Positions 19,482-28,478 of a stretch of 64,000 bases of DNA are shown here, piece by piece. Made by a program: the position numbers and the translations under genes. Source of the DNA: Muribaculaceae bacterium (GTDB taxonomy: Bacteria; Bacteroidota; Bacteroidia; Bacteroidales; Muribaculaceae); NCBI GenBank assembly GCA_022509065.1, contig JAFLTY010000001.1, forward strand, positions 102,971 through 166,970. The letters run 5' to 3'. The notes below the pieces were generated by a model that saw only the letters and a program-made list of their open reading frames with translations, did not search any database and was not told the DNA's origin. Positions within the stretch are counted from its first letter, which is position 1. Each line of letters begins with the position of its first letter.

Positions 19482-20966
19482 GTGAGTAAAAGTGACCTTA
19501 ATTTAGCTGAGAAATTTAATTCCGAGCATATAAACGCTCTGAGTTCGAAGTTAATACTGGTTGCCAAACTCAGTTGGCCGGCCATTATGGCTCAGTTGTC
19601 GACCATCCTCATGGAATATATCGATGCGTCTATGGTAGGACAATTAGGCGCAGGTCCGGCAGCTTCCATCGGATTGATGGCAACCACGACATGGCTTTTT
19701 TGGGGTATCGGCACAGCCACGGCTACAGGTTATGCTGTACAAGTTGCGCATCTTATCGGTGGTGGCCGGAATGAAGAAGCCCGTTCTGTTTTACGACAGT
19801 CCATAATAATAGTTTTAGGGCTTGCATGTCTGTTGGCTATCATCGGCTTGGTGATAGCGCCACATTTACCGCATTGGCTGGGCGGCAATGACGATATTAT
19901 AGCCGGGAGTGTCTCATACTTCAGTATTTTCGCACTTTCCTTACCTGTCATGTTCATGGCCTACCTGTCATCTTCAATGTTACGCTGTAGCGGCAACATG
20001 CTCATTCCAGGCATCTTTAATGTAGTAATGTGCGTTCTTGACGTCCTGTTTAACATGCTGATGATTTTTCCATCGCGCGACGTGAACCTATTAGGATTTC
20101 AGATTTTTTTGCCCGGTGCCGGTCTCGGAGTGACAGGAGCTGCTCTTGGAACACTTTTCGCTGAGATAGTAGCGGGTGGCATCATGATATATTATATGTT
20201 ATTCCGCTCGGACAAGTTAAGTCATCCTGCCCGGAACATACGTAAATGGTGGTCACTAAAGAAGACTACCATAAAACGCGCATGCATCATTTCATGGCCA
20301 TTGGCTATAGAACGCGTGGTGATGTGTAGCGCTCAAATCTTGGTGACGGCCATCGTGGCACCACTTGGAACAGCGGCTATTGCGGCAAACGCTTTCGGGG
20401 TGACAGCCGAAGGCTTGTGTTATATGCCTGGTTATGGCATAAGCGACGCTGCCACTACTCTGGTAGGACAAAGCTTTGGAGCCGGGAAGAAACATCTTGC
20501 CAAAAGTTTCGGACGTATAACTATTGTCCTTGGCATAGGCGTGATGGCCGTACTCGGCATAGTTATGTGGCTGCTGGCTGCGGAAATGATGTCTTTCTTT
20601 ACCCCGGACAGCGAAGTCATCGCTTTGGGTACTATGGCATTAAGAACTGAAGCATGGGCTGAACCTATGTTTGGAGCTGCTATTGTAACTTATGGAGTCT
20701 TTATAGGTGCCGGATACACTGTTACTCCGGCCGTCATTAACTTTTCGTGCATATGGGGTGTGCGTATCACCCTGTCTCTCTTGCTTGCCTCTTCGCTGGG
20801 TCTGTTCGGTGTATGGCTTGCAATGGCCATCGAGTTGAGTGTAAGAGGCCTTATTTTCCTGTTTGTTTTCTGTCGAGGCCGGTGGATTAACAAAGCATTG
20901 AAGATAACTCCGGATAACATGGTAAGCGTTCAGGAGATTGAACAACCTGACGAATTTATACTCTAA
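19482..20966 (+). CDS. MATE-family efflux transporter
   Basis: About 12 TM segments; LSWPAIMAQLSTILMEYIDASMVGQLG and GQSFGAGK MATE-type motifs; GTG start. Confidence 0.9.
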   Translation: MSKSDLNLAEKFNSEHINALSSKLILVAKLSWPAIMAQLSTILMEYIDASMVGQLGAGPAASIGLMATTTWLFWGIGTATATGYAVQVAHLIGGGRNEEARSVLRQSIIIVLGLACLLAIIGLVIAPHLPHWLGGNDDIIAGSVSYFSIFALSLPVMFMAYLSSSMLRCSGNMLIPGIFNVVMCVLDVLFNMLMIFPSRDVNLLGFQIFLPGAGLGVTGAALGTLFAEIVAGGIMIYYMLFRSDKLSHPARNIRKWWSLKKTTIKRACIISWPLAIERVVMCSAQILVTAIVAPLGTAAIAANAFGVTAEGLCYMPGYGISDAATTLVGQSFGAGKKHLAKSFGRITIVLGIGVMAVLGIVMWLLAAEMMSFFTPDSEVIALGTMALRTEAWAEPMFGAAIVTYGVFIGAGYTVTPAVINFSCIWGVRITLSLLLASSLGLFGVWLAMAIELSVRGLIFLFVFCRGRWINKALKITPDNMVSVQEIEQPDEFIL

Positions 20967-20999
20967 AGAAATAATTATAACCAATCTAAATATTTAGTC

Positions 21000-22160
21000 A
21001 TGAAAACAAAATTTGATTTCGACACGCCCGTTAACCGTCGTAACACCGATTCTCTAAAATGGGATGACTGCCCTGACTGCGAGGTTCTACCGCTTTGGGT
21101 CGCTGACATGGATTTTCGCACATCTCCCGCCATTATCGATGCCATCGAAAAAAGAGCGGCGCATGGCATTTTCGGATACACTCATCCCGGCAAAGTTTAT
21201 TACCAGGCAGTTCGCGACTGGTTTAACCGCAGACATAATTGGGATATACCGTCTGAAAACATAATATATACGACCGGAGTAGTGCCTGCCACATCGTCCG
21301 TCATAAAAGGTCTTACAAAACCTGGTGACGGAGTTGTCATCATGACTCCCGTATATAACTGTTTTTACTCTTCAATCCGCAACAATGAGTGTCAGACAAT
21401 AGGCTCGCCATTGATTATTGAGAATGGCCTGTATAAAATTGATTTTTCTGATCTGGAAAATAAATTGGCTCTCCCCGAAGCCAAGATATTGTTGTTATGC
21501 AACCCTCATAACCCAGGTGGACGTGTTTGGACAAAAGAAGAGTTGGCGCATGTCAACGAATTGTGTGTAAAACACAATATCATTGTCTTGTCCGACGAGA
21601 TACATAACGAGATTGTAATGCCGGGATATAAGTACACACCTTTTGCCCATGTGGCCACCGGCGAATATGTTTCAATGGTCTCAGCCAGCAAATCCTTTAA
21701 CACTGCCGGTTTGCATATTGCCAACATCGTGACTCCGTTTGAGCAGCTTCGAGAAAAAATCAAACGAGCAGTCAATGTAAACGAGACTTGCGACGTGGGA
21801 CCTTTTGGCGTTGTCGCTACAATAGCCGCTTATAATGAAAGCGAAGACTGGCTCAACGCTATGATTGACTATGTGCACGAGAACTATAAGTATCTGTGCA
21901 ATGAGCTTAAAGAATTCCCGCAAATAAAAGTTTTGCCATTAGAGGGTTCTTATCTTGCCTGGGTCGATGTAAGGGCATTGGGTAAGCCTGTTGCGGAAAT
22001 CTCAGAACGTTTACGTTCACAAGCAAAAGTATGGTTTACGGCCGGAACAACGTATGGACCCGAAGGTGAAGGATACATTCGCATAAATATGGCCACCGCT
22101 CATGTCACTTTCGCCGAGGCAATAAATCGCTTCAAAAAATGGCTTAAGGATAATATATAA
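21000..22160 (+). CDS. PatB/MalY-type PLP-dependent C-S lyase (cystathionine beta-lyase-like aminotransferase)
   Basis: MKTKFDFDTPVNRRNTDSLKWD, LPLWVADMDF, CNPHNPGGRVW, LSDEIHNEIV, SASKSFNTAGL (PLP Lys). Confidence 0.92.
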   Translation: MKTKFDFDTPVNRRNTDSLKWDDCPDCEVLPLWVADMDFRTSPAIIDAIEKRAAHGIFGYTHPGKVYYQAVRDWFNRRHNWDIPSENIIYTTGVVPATSSVIKGLTKPGDGVVIMTPVYNCFYSSIRNNECQTIGSPLIIENGLYKIDFSDLENKLALPEAKILLLCNPHNPGGRVWTKEELAHVNELCVKHNIIVLSDEIHNEIVMPGYKYTPFAHVATGEYVSMVSASKSFNTAGLHIANIVTPFEQLREKIKRAVNVNETCDVGPFGVVATIAAYNESEDWLNAMIDYVHENYKYLCNELKEFPQIKVLPLEGSYLAWVDVRALGKPVAEISERLRSQAKVWFTAGTTYGPEGEGYIRINMATAHVTFAEAINRFKKWLKDNI

Positions 22161-22291
22161 TTTTCAACAAGCACTCTAATCATTATTATGTGCAAAGATT
22201 GAATATGTATATAAACCTGTGATTACAGGCAAAAAATATAGTTGTACATTTCCACTCTTGTACCACTCATTGCCTTGAATTGTATAAACAC

Positions 22292-22338
22292 TTCATCCCG
22301 TCCCTATTCATCTTTGTTGATGCTCAGGACGGGATGAA
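22292..22338. terminator. Hairpin between convergent PatB and trxA genes
   Basis: 12-bp perfect inverted repeat TTCATCCCGTCC (22292-22303) / GGACGGGATGAA (22327-22338), followed by TTTTG. Confidence 0.65.
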
Positions 22339-22407
22339 ATTTTGTTCGTACGTGACATCCGAAGATATGTATGCAAGCATACGAACTTATGCGTAGATAG
22401 TGAAGGT

Positions 22408-22731
22408 TTAAAGTTTTAGAAGTTCTTCAGCCTTCTCCACAAGGGTGTCAAACGATTGTGAGCCCGCTAAACGTATGTCTGTCTTCTTGCCATTTTTGAA
22501 AAAAAGGATGGTAGGAAGAGACATGATACGATTGGAGGAGGCGAAGTCGTTTTCTTCATCGCAGTTGTATTTTCCAACTTCTATCTGTCCTTCAAACTTC
22601 TCGGCAAGTTTGTCTATAGCAGGAGCCATGGCTTTGCACGGTCCGCACCATGTTGCCCAAAAATCAACAATGACTGGTTTGCCTGTCGCAATGATTTCGT
22701 CAATGTTACTGTCAGTAAATGTTTGTGCCAT
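22408..22731 (-). CDS. trxA: Thioredoxin
   Basis: VDFWATWCGPCKAMAP active site, MSLPTILFFKNGK cis-Pro region. Confidence 0.96.
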   Translation of the reverse strand: MAQTFTDSNIDEIIATGKPVIVDFWATWCGPCKAMAPAIDKLAEKFEGQIEVGKYNCDEENDFASSNRIMSLPTILFFKNGKKTDIRLAGSQSFDTLVEKAEELLKL

Positions 22732-22762
22732 AATAGCGATTTTTATGTGGTTTAAAAAATGA

Positions 22763-25700
22763 TTAAGCTGTATATGTCTCTACATTAAACTCAATCTCAT
22801 TCTCTTCGAGCATCTCAATGAATTTTCGAGAAAGATTGATTTTTATGGATGAGGTCAGTAAAACGGATCGGTTAAAGGTCGGATCATAAAGATTTATATT
22901 CAAGCCGGACGAACTCAATTCGTCGTTGGCATCCGAATTTTCAGAAACTAAATGCTCTTCGAGCAACGACTGCAGTCGGTTATCGGCTTCTTTACTGCTT
23001 ACGTTTAAGGTCAGGCTCTTTATGAGTTTGCCTTTGATATGCTCCAACGGTTGAATGTTTTTGACCTCAAGTGAAATGTCAGTGCTTTTGAAGCGTCGTT
23101 TAAATTCGCATGTTATCAGGACAGGCGTACCGGGTATGCCATAGTTCCCGAATTTAAAGACATTATCACCAAACAATCTTACATCGTACGACCCAGAAAT
23201 ATCCTCGATACGCATGACACCGTATCGATTATTGTTTTTTGACAATTTGGTCTCGTAGGAAGTTACCATGCCTCCAAACACTACCTCAGCACCTTCTACC
23301 GGCTCTAACTCATCTATTTCTGAAAGTCGGGCTGTGGTTCCGTAAGTCAGTTCCATATAGTAAGGATCGAGCGGATGTTCCGAGAGATACATTCCGACAT
23401 ATTCTTTTTCTTTCGCGAGCCTATCGGGCGCAGCCCACTGAACTGCGGGTTTGATTGGTGGTCGAGCATCTTTAGTTAAATCTATCGAATCGTCAAAGTC
23501 GAACAACGATGCCTCATTGTTGCGAGAATGAGCTTGATAGTTATTGCCATATCGCAATAAAATCTCGGCCATGGATTCATCACGACTGTTGACAGCGAAA
23601 AAGTCCTCGCGTTTGGTACCTTCAAAACAGTCAAACGCTCCCGACAACGCCAAGGCTTCGAATGTACGGCGATTAAGGACTCCAGTCGGAACTCGCTCCA
23701 CAAAATCATATATATCCTTAAACGGTTCGGAAGAACGAGCTTTGACTATAGCATCCACTACATTCTTTCCAACTCCCTTGATAGCACTCAATCCAAAACG
23801 TATGTCACCGCGAGAGTTCACACCAAACTTGCTGAAGGATTCGTTCACATCAGGACCAAGTACGGCTATTCGCATGGCGCGACACTCGTCCATAAAGAAT
23901 GTCAGTTTAGTAAGGTCATTAAGATTTCGTGAAAGCACGGCAGCCATATATTCCGAGGGATAATGAGCCTTGAGATAAGCAGTTTGGAAAGCTATCCACG
24001 AATAACACGTAGCATGACTTTTGTTGAAAGCGTAACTTGCGAACTTTTCCCAGTCAGCCCAAATCTTTTCCAGGACTTGCTGGTTATGTCCGTTAGCCTG
24101 TCCGCCGGCAAGGAATTTTGCTTTCAAAGCATTCATCTTGTCGATAAGTTTCTTACCCATGGCTTTACGCAATGTATCCGATTCGCCTCGGGTAAAATTT
24201 GCCAATAGTCTTGACAGGAGCATGACCTGTTCTTGATACACTGTTATGCCATAAGTATCCTTAAGGTACTTTTCCATCTCAGGTATATCATAGACTATAG
24301 GGCTCTCTCCATGCTTACGTTTGATAAAATCGGGGATATAATCCATAGGACCGGGTCGGTACAGGGCGTTCATTGCTATCAAATCTTCGAATTTTGAAGG
24401 TTTGAGTTCCTTAAGATATTTCTGCATGCCGGCCGATTCGAACTGGAAAGTTCCAATAGTGCGTCCTTCGGTAAACAGTTCGTATGTTTTTTTATCGTCA
24501 AGCGGTATATTATCCAGGTCGATATCAATGCCTTTGTTGAGTTTGATGTTGTGTACCGCGTCTTTCAATATAGACAAGGTTTTCAAACCCAAAAAGTCCA
24601 TTTTGATAAGACCGGTCTCTTCGATTATACTGCCTTCATATTGAGTCACCAACAATTTGCCCTCCTCTTTGTCGGTAGCAGTCGACACAGGTACCCAATC
24701 TGTTATGTCATCGCGACATATTATCACACCGCAAGCATGAACACCTACGTTGCGCACGTTACCCTCAAGTGCTTTAGCATATTTCAATGTTTCGCGCACT
24801 ATCGGGTCGGGATTTGACAATTCAACCTTAAATGCGTCCACATACTCATAACAATTTTTAAGATTCTGTTTAAGAGCTTTCCCGTTGACCTCGGGCATGC
24901 GACCAGGTACGAGCTTGCTTAGTCTGTTGGATTCTGACAAAGGGAGTTGTTCCACACGGGCAACATCCTTGATGGCACTTTTCGCAGCCATGGTGCCGTA
25001 TGTGATGATATGTGCTACTTTTTCCTCCCCATATTTATGAGTTACATATTTCAAGACGTCTCCTCGGCCGTCATCATCAAAGTCTATATCTATATCGGGC
25101 AATGAGATACGATCGGGATTAAGAAAACGTTCGAAGAGCAAGTCATACTTGATTGGGTCAATTTGTGTGATACCCAGACAATACGCCACACATGAACCTG
25201 CTGCTGATCCGCGACCGGGTCCGACGCTTACGCCGAGTTGTTGACGCGCAGCGTTGATAAAGTCTTGTACAATGAGGAAATAACCCGGAAAACCCATTGT
25301 CTTCATTATATATAATTCGAAATTGATTCGTTCTTTCAATTCTTCTGACAATGGCGTTCCATATCTTCGCTCCGCCCCGTCATAAGCCAGTTTGGAAAGA
25401 TAGTCGGCTTCGAATTTTATTCGATATAATTTTTCGTAACCGCCAAGATTGGCTATCTTCTTTTCAGCTTCTTCCCGGCTCAATACCACGTTCCCGTTTT
25501 CGTCACGAGTAAACTCGTTGAACAAATCTTCATGAGTGAGCCGTTTGCGCAAATCTTCCTCCGTGCCGAAACTTGCGGGAATTTCGAAGTTAGGCATGAT
25601 CGGGGCATGATCAATGGTGTATTCTTCTATTTTATCTGCAACTTCCTGCGTGGTTGCAAGAACTTCGGGCATGTCAGCGAAAAGCTCATACATTTCGGAC

Positions 25701-26587
25701 TTTGTCTTCATCCATTCCTGCTTGGAATACAACATACGCGATTCATCAGCGAGGAATTTGTTGGTCGAAAGACAAATAAGTCGGTCGTGGGCTTCTGCAT
25801 CTTCTTCTTCGACAAAATGCACATCATTGGTAGCCAACACCTTTACGTTGTGCTTTGCAGCCAATTCAAGCAGTTGCTTCTCGATACTCATCTGAAGACG
25901 ATATGTTTCGTGGTTGGCTCTTGGCACTGTGGCCTTATGCCGTTGCAACTCGATATAATAATCGTCCCCCATAAGGTCTTTCCACCATTTAACGGCCTTG
26001 TCCGCCTCAGCATAATTACCTGAAATCAGCAACCGGGGCACTTCACCCCCCAGACACGCCGAACACACAATCAATCCTTCCTTATGTCGGGCTATCGCTT
26101 GTTTGTCTGTACGGGGATGACTATAAAAGCCCTCTGTCCAGGCTTGTGACACAATTTTTATAAGATTGTGATAACCGACAGAGTTCTTAGCTAATAAAAT
26201 AAGGTGTCGACCTTTATCATTTTTATCGGAACGGTCAGTAAGGCTGTTATTGGCCACATACACCTCGCATCCCAGAATGGGTTTTAAATATTTCTTTTGA
26301 GCTTCTGTCAATTCTTTTTCTGCCATACTCAATGCTTCGGCATCATTGGCATTGCGAGCCTCCTCCAAAGCGGCTTTTGCTTTTTTAATAGCTTCTTTTG
26401 TTGCCTTGTTCTTCTTGGCTGTATAATTAAAGAACTCCTTTATGCCGTACATAGTGCCGTGATCCGTAAGAGCAAGGGCACCTTGACCATCCGCAATGGC
26501 TTTATCCACGAGGGAAGCAACAGGAGCTTGGCCGTCTAACAACGAGTATTGAGAATGTACATGCAAATGCACAAAGGGCTGCTTCAT
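22763..26587 (-). CDS. dnaE: DNA polymerase III subunit alpha
   Basis: PHP domain FVHLHVHSQYSLLDG, GVSVGPGRGSAAGS, LPDIDIDFDDDGR, GVHACG, YRPGPMD, YQEQVM, FNKSHATCY motifs; start taken at MKQPFV. Confidence 0.96.
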   Translation of the reverse strand: MKQPFVHLHVHSQYSLLDGQAPVASLVDKAIADGQGALALTDHGTMYGIKEFFNYTAKKNKATKEAIKKAKAALEEARNANDAEALSMAEKELTEAQKKYLKPILGCEVYVANNSLTDRSDKNDKGRHLILLAKNSVGYHNLIKIVSQAWTEGFYSHPRTDKQAIARHKEGLIVCSACLGGEVPRLLISGNYAEADKAVKWWKDLMGDDYYIELQRHKATVPRANHETYRLQMSIEKQLLELAAKHNVKVLATNDVHFVEEEDAEAHDRLICLSTNKFLADESRMLYSKQEWMKTKSEMYELFADMPEVLATTQEVADKIEEYTIDHAPIMPNFEIPASFGTEEDLRKRLTHEDLFNEFTRDENGNVVLSREEAEKKIANLGGYEKLYRIKFEADYLSKLAYDGAERRYGTPLSEELKERINFELYIMKTMGFPGYFLIVQDFINAARQQLGVSVGPGRGSAAGSCVAYCLGITQIDPIKYDLLFERFLNPDRISLPDIDIDFDDDGRGDVLKYVTHKYGEEKVAHIITYGTMAAKSAIKDVARVEQLPLSESNRLSKLVPGRMPEVNGKALKQNLKNCYEYVDAFKVELSNPDPIVRETLKYAKALEGNVRNVGVHACGVIICRDDITDWVPVSTATDKEEGKLLVTQYEGSIIEETGLIKMDFLGLKTLSILKDAVHNIKLNKGIDIDLDNIPLDDKKTYELFTEGRTIGTFQFESAGMQKYLKELKPSKFEDLIAMNALYRPGPMDYIPDFIKRKHGESPIVYDIPEMEKYLKDTYGITVYQEQVMLLSRLLANFTRGESDTLRKAMGKKLIDKMNALKAKFLAGGQANGHNQQVLEKIWADWEKFASYAFNKSHATCYSWIAFQTAYLKAHYPSEYMAAVLSRNLNDLTKLTFFMDECRAMRIAVLGPDVNESFSKFGVNSRGDIRFGLSAIKGVGKNVVDAIVKARSSEPFKDIYDFVERVPTGVLNRRTFEALALSGAFDCFEGTKREDFFAVNSRDESMAEILLRYGNNYQAHSRNNEASLFDFDDSIDLTKDARPPIKPAVQWAAPDRLAKEKEYVGMYLSEHPLDPYYMELTYGTTARLSEIDELEPVEGAEVVFGGMVTSYETKLSKNNNRYGVMRIEDISGSYDVRLFGDNVFKFGNYGIPGTPVLITCEFKRRFKSTDISLEVKNIQPLEHIKGKLIKSLTLNVSSKEADNRLQSLLEEHLVSENSDANDELSSSGLNINLYDPTFNRSVLLTSSIKINLSRKFIEMLEENEIEFNVETYTA

Positions 26588-26820
26588 ATTTTTTATATAT
26601 AAATATATTTTATTGTCGTACAGGAATTTAAGCGTATTTTTCATGGGCTCAACAACGAAACTTTTCCTGTTCGATTTGTTTTTTCCATGACGAACGCCAC
26701 TTTTGCAAAGTTAATTAAATTTCTATGTTTGACAAAACGTTTTTTTGAACCAAATTTTATAAATTATGTTTAAAAAGTAGGTATTTCATTGATTGATATG
26801 AATTCATCCATTTAACGCTT

Positions 26821-28149
26821 ATGATTCTTTTAAAAGTTATTCCGACCCACACCGTAGCATCATGGTTGCTCAATACCATAGATGGCATGTTAAACCATCT
26901 TGGCCTAAGTCATTATGAGCATCTTGAAGATATTATCTACATAGTGATAATCAGTCTATTATCGGTGCTGATTGGAATTCTTTTAAAAAAGCTCATATTA
27001 TTTATCACTCGTAAAGCTGTTTCGGTCAAACAAAGTGGAATTGCTTATGACTTGCACACGCACGAGGTATTTACCAAGTGTTCGCATATCATACCCCCAC
27101 TGGTATTTTTGGCTTTGATACCTTTCGCCTTTGAGTCGGGATCCACACAATTACATTGGATAATGCGAATCGTTGGTGTTTATATCCTTATCACTTTCGC
27201 TATGGGCATCAATGCAGTGATATCGTTCATGTTTGACCGTTTCAATGCCAAGGACAACCGGAAAAACCTACCCTTAAAAGGAGTCAGGAATGTAGCCATA
27301 GGTATTGTTTGGATTGTCATCGTCATCCTTGCAGTCTGTATCTTGTTGGATAAATCACCGGCGACTCTTCTGGCAGGCTTGGGCGCTTTTGCCGCTGCCC
27401 TTATGCTTATTTTCAAAGACAGCATACTGGGTTTTGTCGCCGGAATTCAGATGAGTGACAATGACATGATTCATGTCGGCGACTGGATCATTGTTCCCGG
27501 GACACCTGCAAACGGTATCGTTCAGGACGTTTCGCTCTCGACGGTCAAAATACAAAACTGGGACTTTACGACTGTAATGGTACCTCCTTACACCCTTGTA
27601 TCTACATCTTTCCAGAATTACAAAAGCATGTACGACCTTAATGTGCGTCGCATCATGAATTCCTTCATCGTAGATATCCTGTCGATTAAAACTATTGATG
27701 ATGCTTTCATTTCGGATATATGCACCAAATATCCCGTGATGACCGATTTTGTAACCAAACTGCGAAATCAAGGGACTTTGGTGCAATCCGATCCCGGATT
27801 GAAACCGGAAAACGGTACTTTAGAGACCAACCTGGGTCTTTTCAGAGCCTATGTCGGTATATATCTGTGTTCACATCCTAAAATCTCACAAGATCAGCGC
27901 ATAATGGTGAGATTGTTGCAAGGCTCGGACATGGGGATACCTTTGCAGATATGGTGTTTCACCGCACTTACCAATTGGGACGAGTATGAAGGTATCCAAA
28001 GCGAGATTATGGAACATATAGCCGCTGCCGCCAACGATTTCGGTGGTTTAAGAATATATTCGGCAAATCATATCGGCATTAATTCACCCGAGAATGGAGA
28101 TGTCAAGACAGAATTGAACAATACCGCCCAAACCTCCTCCGTTCAATAA
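26821..28149 (+). CDS. MscS-family mechanosensitive ion channel (YbdG-like)
   Basis: N-terminal TM segments; LLAGLGAFAAALMLIFKDSILGFVAGIQ pore helix and VGDWIIVPGTPANGIVQDVSLSTVKIQNWD beta domain. Confidence 0.9.
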   Translation: MILLKVIPTHTVASWLLNTIDGMLNHLGLSHYEHLEDIIYIVIISLLSVLIGILLKKLILFITRKAVSVKQSGIAYDLHTHEVFTKCSHIIPPLVFLALIPFAFESGSTQLHWIMRIVGVYILITFAMGINAVISFMFDRFNAKDNRKNLPLKGVRNVAIGIVWIVIVILAVCILLDKSPATLLAGLGAFAAALMLIFKDSILGFVAGIQMSDNDMIHVGDWIIVPGTPANGIVQDVSLSTVKIQNWDFTTVMVPPYTLVSTSFQNYKSMYDLNVRRIMNSFIVDILSIKTIDDAFISDICTKYPVMTDFVTKLRNQGTLVQSDPGLKPENGTLETNLGLFRAYVGIYLCSHPKISQDQRIMVRLLQGSDMGIPLQIWCFTALTNWDEYEGIQSEIMEHIAAAANDFGGLRIYSANHIGINSPENGDVKTELNNTAQTSSVQ

Positions 28150-28184
28150 GAAGCGTTCAGATATTTGTCAACAAAAGATTATAT

Positions 28185-28230
28185 AGTTCGTATGTTAACA
28201 TTATGAAATCACAATGTCAACATACGAACT
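28185..28230. terminator. Long hairpin downstream of the MscS-like gene
   Basis: AGTTCGTATGTTAACATT (28185-28202) / AATGTCAACATACGAACT (28213-28230), 17 of 18 pairs complementary, 10-nt loop. Confidence 0.5.
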
Positions 28231-28478
28231 TCTGTATAAACATATTTTATGAACGTCATATTACGTTTAATAAGAGAGTAAAATGTGTGTAAAAAGCTTT
28301 GAAAAGCGCTTAAAAACTTGCTAAAAAACAATTGTAGTACAGTTTTTTTGAAAAAAAATTATTACCTTTGTGCGGTTAAAAAGTCGCGATTCATGTAATT
28401 TACCATGCATCGAGGCCTTAAGTTTATGAGTATAACCAACTTGACAAGTAAAAATATAAACCAAACACAATAACAAAA

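Noticed and set aside
26296-26480. Coiled-coil insertion in the DnaE PHP region (KKAKAALEEARNANDAEALSMAEKELTEAQKKY)
   Set aside because: Insertions at this position are usual in Bacteroidetes DnaE proteins.
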